This document shows positions 16,995 through 26,696 of a DNA stretch of 64,000 nt, in pieces. Both the position numbers and the translations under genes were made by a program. The notes beneath the pieces were generated by a model. That model saw only the letters and a program-made list of their open reading frames with translations, was not told where the DNA came from and ran no database searches. The stretch's first letter is position 1, and every line of letters starts with the position of its first letter. The DNA lies in assembly GCF_004345825.1 (NCBI RefSeq), contig NZ_SLXM01000009.1, forward strand, positions 80,232-144,231. The letters are read 5' to 3'. The DNA is from Tenacibaculum skagerrakense. GTDB lineage: Bacteria; Bacteroidota; Bacteroidia; Flavobacteriales; Flavobacteriaceae.

Positions 16995-18116
16995 ATGGCA
17001 AAACAAGATTATTACGAAGTATTAGGAGTTTCTAAATCGGCTACTCAGTCTGAAATTAAGAAAGCATATCGTAAAATGGCGATAAAATACCACCCTGATA
17101 AAAACCCTGATAATAAAGAAGCTGAAGAGAAGTTCAAGTTATGTGCGGAGGCATATGAAGTTCTTAGTGATGAGCAAAAGAAGGCTCGTTATGATCAGTT
17201 TGGACATGCTGCATTTGAAGGTGGCGGAGGCTTCGGAGGTGGAGGCATGAATATGGATGATATATTCAGTCAATTCGGTGATATTTTTGGTGGAGCTTTT
17301 GGAGGAGGCTTTGGTGGTTTTGGCGGCGGTGGACGTCGACAAGCAAGAGTTAAAGGAGGGAACTTACGTATTCGTGTTAAACTTACTTTAGAGGAAATAG
17401 CTAATGGTGTAGAAAAGAAAGTTAAAGTAAGACGTAAAATTCAAGCAGATGGTGTAACTTATAAAACGTGTTCAACTTGTAACGGTTCTGGACAACAAAT
17501 GCGTGTTACAAATACCATTTTAGGTAGAATGCAAACAGCAACTACTTGTAGCACTTGTCAAGGAGCAGGAGAAATGATTGATAATCGTCCTAGTGAAGCA
17601 GATGCTCAAGGTATGATTATTAAAGAAGAAACGGTTTCAATTAATATTCCAGAAGGTGTAACTGAAGGAGTTCAGCTGAAAGTTGGAGGAAAAGGTAATG
17701 AAGCTCCAGGAAAGAACTCAATTCCAGGAGACTTATTAGTTTTAATTGAAGAAGTACCACATGAAACGTTAAAAAGAGAAGGAAGTAATATTCATTACGA
17801 TTTATATATCAATTTTTCTGAAGCTGTTCTAGGAACTTCAAAAGAGATAGAAACTGTTACAGGTAAGGTTAAGATTAAAATTGATGCAGGTACGCAATCT
17901 GGGAAAATTTTAAGATTAAAAGGTAAAGGATTGCCTAGTATAGAGAGATATGGTAATGGAGATTTCTTAATTCATATTAATGTTTGGACACCTAAAGAAT
18001 TGTCAAAAGAACAACGAAAGTTTTTTGAGTCAATGTTAGAGGATGATAACTTTTCTCCAAACCCACAGAAAACAGATAAATCATTTTTTGAAAAAGTAAA
18101 AGATATGTTTTCTTAA
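16995..18116 (+). CDS. dnaJ: Chaperone DnaJ with half zinc finger
   Basis: The 373-residue Hsp40 has a J-domain with HPD (residues 33-35) and a Gly/Phe-rich region (about 75-115). The client-binding C-terminal domains include [16 protein letters not shown] and [19 protein letters not shown]. The zinc region has only two CxxCxGxG-type motifs (C159-C162 and C185-C188) instead of four. By spacing these correspond to repeats 2 and 3, so zinc centre II is kept and centre I lost. I believe this is common in Flavobacteriia. It works with GrpE upstream and with DnaK encoded elsewhere. Confidence 0.95.
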   Translation: MAKQDYYEVLGVSKSATQSEIKKAYRKMAIKYHPDKNPDNKEAEEKFKLCAEAYEVLSDEQKKARYDQFGHAAFEGGGGFGGGGMNMDDIFSQFGDIFGGAFGGGFGGFGGGGRRQARVKGGNLRIRVKLTLEEIANGVEKKVKVRRKIQADGVTYKTCSTCNGSGQQMRVTNTILGRMQTATTCSTCQGAGEMIDNRPSEADAQGMIIKEETVSINIPEGVTEGVQLKVGGKGNEAPGKNSIPGDLLVLIEEVPHETLKREGSNIHYDLYINFSEAVLGTSKEIETVTGKVKIKIDAGTQSGKILRLKGKGLPSIERYGNGDFLIHINVWTPKELSKEQRKFFESMLEDDNFSPNPQKTDKSFFEKVKDMFS

Positions 18117-18140
18117 AAAAATATCTTTTTCAATTTTTTA

Positions 18141-18172
18141 TTTGTTTGATACAAAAAAATATAATATATTTG
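18141..18172 (+). promoter_or_regulatory. Promoter downstream of dnaJ
   Basis: TTTG (18141-18144), 20 bp, then TATATTTG (18165-18172) matches the Bacteroidota consensus. It points into a short non-coding stretch that ends in a terminator. Confidence 0.6.
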
Positions 18173-18176
18173 TATC

Positions 18177-18249
18177 ATCTAGGAGACGTCCTAGATACTT
18201 TTTCTTTTTCATAGCAATTTTCCCACTCAATCTTTGAGTGGGTTTTTTT
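18177..18249 (+). ncRNA. Candidate small RNA (about 73 nt)
   Basis: Between a good promoter and a strong terminator lies a transcript-sized segment with no ORF. It opens with a perfect hairpin (ATCTAGGA-GACG-TCCTAGAT, 18177-18196), has a pyrimidine-rich linker, and ends with the terminator hairpin. No known RNA family was recognised. Alternatively the two hairpins could be dnaJ transcript terminators. Confidence 0.4.
18222..18249 (+). terminator. Strong intrinsic terminator
   Basis: CCCACTCAA-TCT-TTGAGTGGG is followed by seven T. It closes the candidate small RNA and/or dnaJ. Confidence 0.88.
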
Positions 18250-18264
18250 ATGAAAATACTTTAT
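18233..18264 (+). promoter_or_regulatory. Putative rnpB promoter
   Basis: TTTG (18233-18236), 20 bp, TACTTTAT (18257-18264) predicts a start close to 18272, just where RNase P RNA begins. The -33 box lies inside the preceding terminator stem. Confidence 0.45.
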
Positions 18265-18274
18265 AAAAAAATAT

Positions 18275-18579
18275 AGCAGATCAGTCTTATCGCTTTGTTT
18301 TAATTACAAAAACGAAGAGGAAAGTCCGGACACCAAAGAGTAAGCATAGCGGATAACATCCGTCCAGTGTAAACTGAGGACAAGTGCAACAGAAAGAATG
18401 TACAGGTAATGCTGTAGTGAAACCAGGTAAACTCTATGCGGTGCAATGCCACGTATATTAGAGATTGAGTGTTACTCGCACGATTCTAAGGGGTAGGCAG
18501 ATAGATTTTATAAGTAATTATAAAACTAGATAAATGATAAGAGCTTTTTAAGTTACAGAATCCGGCTTATTGATCTGCT
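18275..18579 (+). ncRNA. rnpB: RNase P RNA
   Basis: The catalytic RNA of RNase P, which matures tRNA 5' ends. It holds the universal GAGGAAAGTCCGGAC block (about 18315-18329) and the 3' ACAGAATCCGGCTTA block. The ends pair to form helix P1 (AGCAGATCA at 18275-18283 with TGATCTGCT at 18571-18579). An internal CAGTGTAAACTGAGGACAAG segment and the AGTGAAACCAGG stretch fit the specificity and P-helix regions. About 305 nt is short for the bacterial A type but usual for this lineage. A T run follows. Confidence 0.93.
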
Positions 18580-18755
18580 TTTTTTCTTTGATGCTTATTT
18601 AGAACAATTTTAAAGATGTACGATTCAATCAATTACATCTTAAATTAAGAATATATCAAAATTTTAACTTTTAAAAACCATTAAAACGTTTGTATTCTTA
18701 AAATTTGAACTTTATATTATTGATATTTCACTTATTTCGAAGTTTTATTGTTTAT

Positions 18756-18786
18756 TTTTAAAATAATGGTTAAAGTCGTATTTTTG
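18756..18786 (+). promoter_or_regulatory. Putative acnB promoter
   Basis: The -7 element TATTTTTG (18779-18786) is preceded at 19 bp by TTTT in the -33 position. It lies 57 bp before the acnB start. The rest of 18580-18755 is AT-rich with nothing recognised. Confidence 0.45.
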
Positions 18787-18843
18787 CCAAATTGAAATTA
18801 GCGAAAACGATTTCATAACAGGCTTTAATATTAAAAAGATTTT

Positions 18844-21621
18844 ATGAACACTTACAAAGATTACATTAAAGAAATTGAAGAGAGAAAGAGTCAGGGATTA
18901 CACCCTAAACCAATTGATGGAGCTGAATTATTAAGTGAGATAATAGCACAAATAAAAGATGCTAATAATCCACATAGAGAAGATTCTCTTCAGTTTTTTA
19001 TATATAATACTTTACCTGGTACAACCAGTGCCGCTGGGGTAAAAGCTAAGTTTTTAAAAGAAATTATTCTTGGAGAATTTGAAGTTAAAGAAATCTCTCC
19101 TGAATTTGCTTTTGAACAATTATCACACATGAAAGGAGGGCCTTCAATTGAAGTTCTTTTAGATTTATCATTAGGAAGTGATAAAGCTATTGCAGATGAA
19201 GCAGCTAAAGTTCTTAAAACTCAAGTGTTTTTATACGAGGCAGATACTGATCGTTTAGAAGAGGCAATGAAAGCAGGTAGTGCAATTGCTAAAGAAATTA
19301 TTGAAAGCTATGCACAAGCTGAGTTTTTCACAAAGTTACCTGAAGTTGAAGAAGAGATTCAAGTAGTAACTTATGTGGCTGGAGTTGGAGATATTTCAAC
19401 GGATTTATTATCTCCAGGAGCTGATGCACACTCTAGATCAGATCGTGAGTTACATGGTCAATCTATTTTTGAGCATAATAAAGAAATGCAACAAGAGCTT
19501 TTAGCATTAAAAGAGCAACACCCAGATAAACGAGTAATGTTAATTGCAGAGAAAGGAACAATGGGAGTTGGTTCTTCAAGAATGTCAGGTGTAAATAACG
19601 TTGCATTATGGACAGGAATTCCATCAAGCCCTTACGTACCATTTATCAATATTGCACCTGTAATAGCAGGAACTAATGGTATTGCTCCTATTTTCTTAAC
19701 AACAGTTGGAGTTACAGGAGGAATTGGTGTAGACTTACAAAACTGGGTTAAGAAGAAAGATGCAGAAGGAAATACAGTGTATGATGCTGATGGTGAACCT
19801 ATTTTAGAGCAAGTATATTCTGTAGATACAGGTACAGTTCTTACAATTAATACTAAAGAGAAAAAATTATATAACGGAGATAAAGAGCTAAAAGATATTT
19901 CAACTGCATTAACTCCACAAAAGATGGAGTTTATTAAAGCAGGCGGTTCTTATGCTGTTGTATTTGGTAAAAAATTACAAACATTTGCTTGTAAAGCTTT
20001 AGGAATTGAGATTCCTCAGGTGTATGCTGCTTCAAAAGAAGTATCAATAGAAGGACAAGGTTTAACAGCTGTTGAGAAAATTTTCAATAAAAATGCTGTT
20101 GGAACTACTCCAGGAAAAACATTACATGCTGGTTCTAATGTTCGCGTAGAAGTTAATATTGTAGGTTCTCAAGATACTACTGGTTTAATGACTTCACAAG
20201 AATTAGAAATGATGGCAGCAACTGTTATTTCGCCTATTGTTGACGCTGGATATCAATCAGGTTGTCATACAGCTTCTGTTTGGGATGATAAGTCAAAAGC
20301 GAACATTCCAAGGTTAATGAAGTTTATGAATGACTTCGGATTAATCACTGCTCGTGATCCAAAAGGACAATATCATGCAATGACGGATGTAATCCACAAA
20401 GTTTTAAATGATATCACTATCGATGATTGGGCAATTATCATTGGAGGAGATTCTCATACTCGTATGTCTAAAGGTGTTGCTTTTGGTGCCGATTCTGGTA
20501 CAGTTGCTTTAGCATTAGCAACAGGAGAAGCTACAATGCCTATTCCAGAGTCTGTAAAAGTTACCTTTAAAGGAGAAATGAGAAGTTTCATGGATTTCCG
20601 TGATGTGGTTCATGCAACACAACAACAGATGTTAAAGCAATTCGGTGGAGAAAATGTTTTTCAAGGAAGAATTATTGAAGTTCATATCGGAACGTTAACA
20701 TCTGATCAAGCATTTACATTTACAGACTGGACTGCTGAAATGAAAGCGAAAGCTTCTATTTGTATTTCAGAAGATGAGACATTAATTGAATCATTAGAAA
20801 TAGCAAGGGATCGTATCCAAATCATGATTGATAAAGGAATGGATAACGAAAAGCAAATGTTACAAGGTTTAGTTGATAAAGCAAATGCTAGAATTCAAGA
20901 AGTTAAAACAGGAATAAAACCTGCTTTAAAGCCTGATGCAGATGCTAAATATTATGCAGAGGTTGTTATCGATTTAGATGAAATTGCTGAGCCTATGATT
21001 GCGGATCCTGATGTAAACAATGAAGATGTTTCTAAGCGTTATACTCATGATACTATTCGTCCATTATCTTTTTATGGAGGAACAAAAAAAGTAGATTTAG
21101 GTTTCGTAGGATCTTGTATGGTTCATAAAGGAGATATGAAGATTTTAGCACAAATGCTAAAGAATATTGAAGCACAACAAGGTGAGGTTAAGTTTAACGC
21201 TCCATTAGTTGTTGCACCTCCAACCTATAATATTGTTGATGAGTTAAAAGAAGAAGGAGACTGGGAAGTTTTAGAAAAGTATTCTGGATTCGTATTCGAT
21301 GACAATGCTCCAAAAGGTTTAGCACGTACCAAATATGAAAATATGTTGTACTTAGAGCGTCCAGGATGTAACTTATGTATGGGTAACCAAGAGAAGGCAG
21401 AGCCAGGAGATACAGTAATGGCAACTTCAACACGTTTATTCCAAGGAAGAGTGGTAAAAGATTCTACTGAAAAGAAAGGAGAATCTTTATTATCTTCTAC
21501 ACCAGTTGTTGTTTTATCTACAATTTTAGGAAGAACTCCAACTATGGAAGAATATGAAGCTGCTGTTGATGGAATTGTATTGACTAAATTTAAACCATCA
21601 CAAAAGCAATTAGTAATATAA
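18844..21621 (+). CDS. acnB: Aconitate hydratase B / 2-methylisocitrate dehydratase
   Basis: AcnB interconverts citrate and isocitrate in the TCA cycle and can act on 2-methylisocitrate. The 925-residue protein opens with the AcnB-specific HEAT-like domain (YIKEIEERKSQGLHPKPIDGAELLSEII). The swivel domain comes before the catalytic domains, as in AcnB. Fe-S cluster ligands are seen in the C-terminal GSCMVHKGD and CNLCMGNQ segments. It is followed after a terminator by a second, mitochondrial-type aconitase, so two structurally different isozymes are encoded side by side. Confidence 0.95.
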   Translation: MNTYKDYIKEIEERKSQGLHPKPIDGAELLSEIIAQIKDANNPHREDSLQFFIYNTLPGTTSAAGVKAKFLKEIILGEFEVKEISPEFAFEQLSHMKGGPSIEVLLDLSLGSDKAIADEAAKVLKTQVFLYEADTDRLEEAMKAGSAIAKEIIESYAQAEFFTKLPEVEEEIQVVTYVAGVGDISTDLLSPGADAHSRSDRELHGQSIFEHNKEMQQELLALKEQHPDKRVMLIAEKGTMGVGSSRMSGVNNVALWTGIPSSPYVPFINIAPVIAGTNGIAPIFLTTVGVTGGIGVDLQNWVKKKDAEGNTVYDADGEPILEQVYSVDTGTVLTINTKEKKLYNGDKELKDISTALTPQKMEFIKAGGSYAVVFGKKLQTFACKALGIEIPQVYAASKEVSIEGQGLTAVEKIFNKNAVGTTPGKTLHAGSNVRVEVNIVGSQDTTGLMTSQELEMMAATVISPIVDAGYQSGCHTASVWDDKSKANIPRLMKFMNDFGLITARDPKGQYHAMTDVIHKVLNDITIDDWAIIIGGDSHTRMSKGVAFGADSGTVALALATGEATMPIPESVKVTFKGEMRSFMDFRDVVHATQQQMLKQFGGENVFQGRIIEVHIGTLTSDQAFTFTDWTAEMKAKASICISEDETLIESLEIARDRIQIMIDKGMDNEKQMLQGLVDKANARIQEVKTGIKPALKPDADAKYYAEVVIDLDEIAEPMIADPDVNNEDVSKRYTHDTIRPLSFYGGTKKVDLGFVGSCMVHKGDMKILAQMLKNIEAQQGEVKFNAPLVVAPPTYNIVDELKEEGDWEVLEKYSGFVFDDNAPKGLARTKYENMLYLERPGCNLCMGNQEKAEPGDTVMATSTRLFQGRVVKDSTEKKGESLLSSTPVVVLSTILGRTPTMEEYEAAVDGIVLTKFKPSQKQLVI

Positions 21622-21645
21622 TTACTAAAATTAGATATCACAATT

Positions 21646-21678
21646 AAAAGCTCAGGTTAAGTAACTTGAGCTTTTTTA
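21646..21678 (+). terminator. Terminator after acnB
   Basis: AAAAGCTCAGGTTA / TAACTTGAGCTTTT form a 14-bp stem with one G-U pair and a T run. It separates the two aconitase genes. Confidence 0.8.
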
Positions 21679-21776
21679 TTTAAGATATTATGTTGATGGT
21701 ATTATAGTTTGGTTGATAAGGAATTTAAATTCATTTTTCTTAAATTCGTGAAACAGATTAAAAACAACTCAAACTT

Positions 21777-24044
21777 ATGGCTTTCGATATAGAAATGATC
21801 AAAGAGGTGTATAGTAAAGTAGTAGAAAGAGTAGATGCTGCTCGTGAAATTACAGGAACACCTCTAACTTTAGCAGAAAAAATATTATACTCACATCTTT
21901 GGGATGGAACACCAACAAAAGCTTTCAGAAGAGGAAAAGATTATGTTGATTTTGCTCCAGATAGAGTAGCTTGCCAAGATGCAACTGCTCAAATGGCATT
22001 ATTACAATTTATGCAGGCTGGAAAACCTAAAGTAGCTGTACCAACTACTGTTCATTGTGATCACCTAATTCAGGCTAAAAACGGGGCAAGTAGTGATTTA
22101 CAAAGTGCTTTAAATACAAGTAATGAAGTTTTTAATTTTTTAGAATCAGTTTCTAACAAGTATGGTATTGGTTTTTGGAAACCTGGAGCAGGTATTATTC
22201 ACCAAGTAGTATTAGAAAACTATGCATTTCCAGGTGGAATGATGATTGGTACTGATTCACATACAGTTAATGCTGGTGGATTAGGAATGGTAGCTATTGG
22301 AGTTGGTGGTGCTGATGCAGTTGATGTAATGGCAGGTATGGCTTGGGAATTAAAATTTCCAAAATTAATTGGGGTAAAGTTAACAGGTAAATTATCTGGT
22401 TGGACAGCACCTAAAGATGTTATTTTAAAAGTTGCTGAAATTCTAACTGTTAAAGGAGGAACTGGTGCAATTGTAGAATATTTTGGACCTGGAGCAACAG
22501 CTATGTCATGTACAGGTAAGGGAACTATTTGTAATATGGGAGCTGAAATCGGTGCGACAACATCAACATTTGGTTATGATGAATCTATGGAACGTTATTT
22601 ACGCGCAACAGATAGAGAAGATGTAGCGGATGAGGCTAATAAAATTAAAGAATATTTAACTGCAGATCCTGAAGTATATGCAAATCCTGAACAATATTTT
22701 GATCAGGTAATAGAAATCAATTTATCTGAATTAGGCCCATTATTAAACGGTCCTTTTACACCAGACTTGTCTACAGAAGTTGGAAGTGACATGACTAAAA
22801 AGGCAAACGATAATGGCTGGCCTTTAAAAGTAGAATGGGGATTAATTGGTTCTTGTACAAATTCTTCATATGAAGACTTATCGCGTGCTTCTTCAATTGC
22901 ACAGCAAGCTTTAGATAAAGGATTGAAAACGAAAGCAGAATTTGGAATTAATCCTGGTTCAGAACAAGTTCGTTATACAGCAGAACGTGATGGAATTTTA
23001 CAAGTTTTTGAAAAGTTAGATGCAACAATTTTCACCAATGCATGTGGGCCATGTATTGGTCAATGGGCTCGTTATGAGGATCCTAAAAATGCTCCTAAGA
23101 ATAGTATCGTTCACTCTTTCAATAGAAACTTTGCAAAGCGAGCAGATGGAAATCCTAATACACATGCATTTGTAGCGTCACCTGAATTAGTAGCAGCTAT
23201 TGCAATAGCAGGAAGGTTGGACTTTAATCCACTAACTGATAAGTTGATTAATGAAAATGGTGAAGAAGTAATGCTTGATGAGCCTACTGGATGGGAATTA
23301 CCACCAAAAGGTTTTGAGGTAAAAGAAAATGGATACATTGAACCAGTAAAAGATGGAAGTAACGTAGATGTTGCAGTGGATCCTAACTCTGATCGTTTAG
23401 AGTTATTAACTCCATTTGAACCTATAGGGAATGAAATCAAAGGTGCAAAGTTATTAATCAAAGCTTACGGAAAATGTACTACAGATCATATTTCTATGGC
23501 AGGTCCATGGTTACGTTATCGAGGACATTTAGATAATATTTCGAACAACTGTTTAATTGGTGCTGTGAATGCTTATAATAAGCAAACTAATTTCGTTAAG
23601 AGTCAAATTACCGGAGAATACGATGCAGTTCCTGCTACACAAAGGGCTTATAAAGCTGCAGGAATTCCAACAGTTGTTGTTGGTGATCATAATTATGGTG
23701 AAGGTTCTTCTCGTGAGCATGCAGCTATGGAACCACGTCATTTAGGAGTTGTGGCCGTTATAGTTAAGTCTTTTGCACGTATCCATGAAACAAACCTTAA
23801 AAAGCAAGGTATGCTAGGTTTAACTTTTGATAACGAAGCAGATTATGATTTAATCCAAGAAGATGACACATTTAACTTCTTAGATTTACATGAATTTGCA
23901 CCAGACAAGCCTTTAACAATTGAAGTTGTTCATGCAGATGGATCAAAAGATACAATTAAAGTAAACCATACCTACAACGCCAATCAAATTGAATGGTATA
24001 ATGAAGGTTCAGCATTAAATTTAATTAAAAAACAAAACGCTTAA
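21777..24044 (+). CDS. Aconitate hydratase, mitochondrial type
   Basis: The 755-residue enzyme resembles the mitochondrial ACO2 branch rather than AcnA or AcnB. It begins [34 protein letters not shown] and contains [31 protein letters not shown] and CGPCIGQW. The three cluster cysteines lie in these last two motifs plus [11 protein letters not shown] or the preceding DSHT loop region. The C-terminal swivel carries [18 protein letters not shown]. It probably carries the main TCA flux, with AcnB as a stress-tolerant or methylcitrate isozyme; that division of labour is an inference. Confidence 0.93.
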   Translation: MAFDIEMIKEVYSKVVERVDAAREITGTPLTLAEKILYSHLWDGTPTKAFRRGKDYVDFAPDRVACQDATAQMALLQFMQAGKPKVAVPTTVHCDHLIQAKNGASSDLQSALNTSNEVFNFLESVSNKYGIGFWKPGAGIIHQVVLENYAFPGGMMIGTDSHTVNAGGLGMVAIGVGGADAVDVMAGMAWELKFPKLIGVKLTGKLSGWTAPKDVILKVAEILTVKGGTGAIVEYFGPGATAMSCTGKGTICNMGAEIGATTSTFGYDESMERYLRATDREDVADEANKIKEYLTADPEVYANPEQYFDQVIEINLSELGPLLNGPFTPDLSTEVGSDMTKKANDNGWPLKVEWGLIGSCTNSSYEDLSRASSIAQQALDKGLKTKAEFGINPGSEQVRYTAERDGILQVFEKLDATIFTNACGPCIGQWARYEDPKNAPKNSIVHSFNRNFAKRADGNPNTHAFVASPELVAAIAIAGRLDFNPLTDKLINENGEEVMLDEPTGWELPPKGFEVKENGYIEPVKDGSNVDVAVDPNSDRLELLTPFEPIGNEIKGAKLLIKAYGKCTTDHISMAGPWLRYRGHLDNISNNCLIGAVNAYNKQTNFVKSQITGEYDAVPATQRAYKAAGIPTVVVGDHNYGEGSSREHAAMEPRHLGVVAVIVKSFARIHETNLKKQGMLGLTFDNEADYDLIQEDDTFNFLDLHEFAPDKPLTIEVVHADGSKDTIKVNHTYNANQIEWYNEGSALNLIKKQNA

Positions 24045-24065
24045 AACGTTCAAAGTTTATATTCT

Positions 24066-24094
24066 AAAAGCACTGAAATTTTCAGTGCTTTTTT
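24066..24094 (+). terminator. Terminator after second aconitase
   Basis: AAAAGCACTGAAA / TTTTCAGTGCTTTT is a near-perfect stem with a trailing T run. Confidence 0.85.
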
Positions 24095-24145
24095 TGTAAG
24101 GTTACAATTTTTAAGGTGACTTATTAATATCAAACTTTCAGAACT

Positions 24146-24814
24146 ATGAGTGCTTTATGGTATTTCGAAGATGTAAATCTTTTTAAAATATTGTGTCCAC
24201 ATAAATACCCAGCGTATAAAAAAGAACACGATATAGATACATACAAAAAGAGTGATTACATTTATTTTACAGATGATAATGCTAACAAAATTTATCTTAT
24301 TGATAAGGGTAAAGTTAAGATTGGTTACTACACAGAAGAAGGAGATGAAGTAATCAAAGCAATTTTAACCAAAGGTGAAATTTTTGGTGAAAAAGCATTA
24401 TTAGGAATCGATAAAAGAAACGAATTTGCTCAATCAATAGATAATACTACTTCTATTTGTCCTGTATCAAAAGATACTATGTTTCAATTAATGAGAGATA
24501 ATGTTTCAATTAGTTTTAAAATCTATAAATTCATTGGAATTCGAATTAAAAAATTAGAACGTAGATTAGAATTGTTACTTTTTAAAGACGCTAAAACACG
24601 TTTGTTAGAATTCTTAGATGAATTATGTGAAGACTATGGGTATGAGTGTGATCAAACAGGAGATCATGTAATTAAACATCCTTATACTCAAAAAGACATA
24701 GCTTCTCTAATTGGTACTTCTCGACCTACATTAAACTCCTTAATGAATGAGTTAAAGCATAATCAAATCATAGATTTTAATAGAAAAGAAATCAGATTAA
24801 AAAAAACTGCCTAA
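24146..24814 (+). CDS. Crp/Fnr-family transcriptional regulator
   Basis: The 222-residue protein has an N-terminal cyclic-nucleotide-binding-type beta-roll (YIYFTDDNANKIYLIDKGKVKIGYYTEEGDEVIKAILTKGEIFGEKALLG, about 35-88). A dimer helix follows, then a C-terminal winged helix (YTQKDIASLIGTSRPTLNSLMNELKHNQII, about 180-210). No Fnr-type cysteine cluster is evident at the N-terminus, though single Cys residues occur. The ligand is unknown. It may regulate the adjacent aconitase genes or the repeat lipoprotein that follows 72 bp downstream, but no operator was identified. Confidence 0.87.
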   Translation: MSALWYFEDVNLFKILCPHKYPAYKKEHDIDTYKKSDYIYFTDDNANKIYLIDKGKVKIGYYTEEGDEVIKAILTKGEIFGEKALLGIDKRNEFAQSIDNTTSICPVSKDTMFQLMRDNVSISFKIYKFIGIRIKKLERRLELLLFKDAKTRLLEFLDELCEDYGYECDQTGDHVIKHPYTQKDIASLIGTSRPTLNSLMNELKHNQIIDFNRKEIRLKKTA

Positions 24815-24886
24815 ATGTAAGCTAGCTTACATTTTATAAAAATCTCGTGAAATAACTTTGTATAAACCGTAATAAAGTTAATAACC

Positions 24887-25948
24887 ATGAGAAAATTTTT
24901 GTTAGGAATTATAGCATTAACGCTAACTTTTACATCATGCAGTGATGATGATAAAGTAGTAATCACTGAAGCAGGTACACTTAGTGGTGGACCGTTCACA
25001 TTTTTTGTAGATGGAAAAGTAGATAACGTTTCAGGAATTACCTTAACAGGTAATATTCAAGGAGCAAATACAACCTATGTAATTACCGATGATACTGGTA
25101 ATATTTTAGGATTACCTCCAACACTTGAGGCAGTTGAAGGAATAAATTTTGATGGAGCAGGAGTTGGTGTTTGTTTGATTTGGCATTTAGCTTATGAAGA
25201 TGGTCTTGAAGGAGCAGAAGTAGGACAAAATGCAAATAATTTAAAAGGAAATTTTGATCTTTCAAATTCAATTACAGTAAATAGAAATAATGGTCCAGTA
25301 GCAGGTATGTTAAATGGAGGTCTTTTTAATTTTTGTATTGATGGTACAGCAGATAATGTTTCAGGAGTTTCGGTTTCAGGTTCACCCGTAGGTTCTAATA
25401 GTTCGTACATAGTTACTGATGATATGGGAAATATATTAGGCTTACCACCAACTTTAATGGCTTTAGAAGGTGTTGATTTTGATGGAGCTGGAGTAGGAAA
25501 ATGTTTAATATGGTATATCCGTTATGAAGATGGATTAGTAGGTTTAGAAACAGGGAAAAATGCTAATGATTTAGAAGGAGTATTTAGTTTATCTAACTCA
25601 ATAGATGTAATTCGTTCTAAAACTGAAGCTGGAACATTAAATGGTGGTCCTTTTAATTTTACTGTTGATGGTACTGCAGATAATGTTTCTGGTATTACAC
25701 TCACAGGAACACCTCTTGGTTCTAATAGTTCTTTTATAATTACTGATGATACTGGTAGCATTCTTGGTTTACCACCAACAATGGCAGCATTAGAAGGAGT
25801 TGATTTTGATGGAGCAGGAGTAGGAGTATGCTTAATTTGGTATATCCGTTATGAAGATGGAATAGTAGGACTAGAAACAGGGAAAAACGCTAATGATTTA
25901 CAAGGGTGTTTTAACCTATCAAATTCGATAACAGTTAATAGAAACTAG
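24887..25948 (+). CDS. Surface lipoprotein with three tandem 109-residue repeats
   Basis: The 353-residue protein starts with a lipoprotein signal (LTLTFTSC, Cys 18) followed by SDDD, matching the Bacteroidota surface-export signal. The rest is three repeats starting at residues 29, 139 and 248. Each runs AGxLxGGPFxF-VDG-ADNVSG ... ITDDTGNILGLPPT ... EGVDFDGAGVGVCLIWYIRYEDGL ... NANDLxGxFxLSNSI. Each repeat keeps one Cys in the CLIW segment, and extra Cys occur at FNFC and GCF. The family is unknown to me; similar repeats may occur in adhesin-like Flavobacteriaceae proteins. It is transcribed singly. Confidence 0.75.
   Translation: MRKFLLGIIALTLTFTSCSDDDKVVITEAGTLSGGPFTFFVDGKVDNVSGITLTGNIQGANTTYVITDDTGNILGLPPTLEAVEGINFDGAGVGVCLIWHLAYEDGLEGAEVGQNANNLKGNFDLSNSITVNRNNGPVAGMLNGGLFNFCIDGTADNVSGVSVSGSPVGSNSSYIVTDDMGNILGLPPTLMALEGVDFDGAGVGKCLIWYIRYEDGLVGLETGKNANDLEGVFSLSNSIDVIRSKTEAGTLNGGPFNFTVDGTADNVSGITLTGTPLGSNSSFIITDDTGSILGLPPTMAALEGVDFDGAGVGVCLIWYIRYEDGIVGLETGKNANDLQGCFNLSNSITVNRN
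24971..25945 (+). repeat. Three tandem coding repeats (330, 327, 318 bp)
   Basis: Units begin at 24971, 25301 and 25628. They are highly similar in protein and clearly similar in DNA (for example GAAGGTGTTGATTTTGATGG in units 2 and 3). Units 2 and 3 look closest, suggesting a recent internal duplication. Confidence 0.8.
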
Positions 25949-25968
25949 TTATAATTCCGAGTTTTCCG

Positions 25969-26001
25969 AGTGCAGTTGGTTTTTCTAGCTGCACTTTTTT
26001 T
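25969..26001 (+). terminator. Terminator after repeat lipoprotein
   Basis: AGTGCAGTTGG / CTAGCTGCACT (11 bp, two G-U pairs), loop TTTTT, then a T run. Confidence 0.8.
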
Positions 26002-26012
26002 ATTTTTACCAA

Positions 26013-26696
26013 ATGATAAAATTTTTAGAAACTATCTCGGAAACTCCGCTGAAAGTAATCGATACATCTATACCTTTAAAACAGTACACACTTATTTCTA
26101 TTTCCTCTGAAAATGAAGAGCTAGAAAGTTTTGATGTATCGTCTTCTTCTGAATGGGAATCTTATTTGAATAATTTTTTACAACAAAGAAACGCTAAAGT
26201 TGCTTTTGGTGGCTACATTGAAAAAAGAGATATATACAAAAGAAGCTCTTATTTCAATTCATCTACTGTTGAAGAAAGAAACATACACTTAGGAATCGAT
26301 TTATGGTGTGATGAAGGTACACCTGTTCTTTCTGTGCTAGATGGAGAAATTCACAGCTTCAAGAATAATCTTAATCATGGAGATTATGGCCCAACCATTA
26401 TTGTAAAACATAGTATAGATAACAATGTTTTTTATTCACTTTATGGCCATTTATCTACTTCCTCTATAGAAAATATTAGAGTAGGTCAACAAGTTAAGCA
26501 AGGAGAAATTATAGGAAGTTTAGGAAGTAGTAATGTTAATGGAGATTATGCTCCACATTTACATTTTCAACTTATTTTGGATATCCAAAATTATTCAGGA
26601 GATTACCCAGGTGTAACCTCTGAAAAAAATCTTGATTTTTTTAAACAAAATTGCCCAAATCCGAATTTACTATTAAAATTGCCAAATGAAATATAG
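26013..26696 (+). CDS. Stand-alone M23-family metallopeptidase-like protein
   Basis: The 227-residue protein has a LytM/M23 domain: first zinc motif H92-LGI-D96, then TIIVKHSIDNNVFYSLYGHLS and the HLH motif (182-184). All zinc ligands and the catalytic His are kept. There is no signal peptide, which is odd for a peptidoglycan peptidase. A similar cytoplasmic M23 domain occurs fused between a kinase and a class-III aminotransferase in larger proteins of other bacteria, so this may act on a small substrate rather than cell wall. It overlaps the next gene by 11 bp. Confidence 0.83.
   Translation: MIKFLETISETPLKVIDTSIPLKQYTLISISSENEELESFDVSSSSEWESYLNNFLQQRNAKVAFGGYIEKRDIYKRSSYFNSSTVEERNIHLGIDLWCDEGTPVLSVLDGEIHSFKNNLNHGDYGPTIIVKHSIDNNVFYSLYGHLSTSSIENIRVGQQVKQGEIIGSLGSSNVNGDYAPHLHFQLILDIQNYSGDYPGVTSEKNLDFFKQNCPNPNLLLKLPNEI

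Noticed and set aside
24971..25945. CRISPR-like repetition
   Set aside because: Repeats are about 330 bp, in frame and coding; no short-spacer structure exists. No CRISPR array was seen anywhere in the window.
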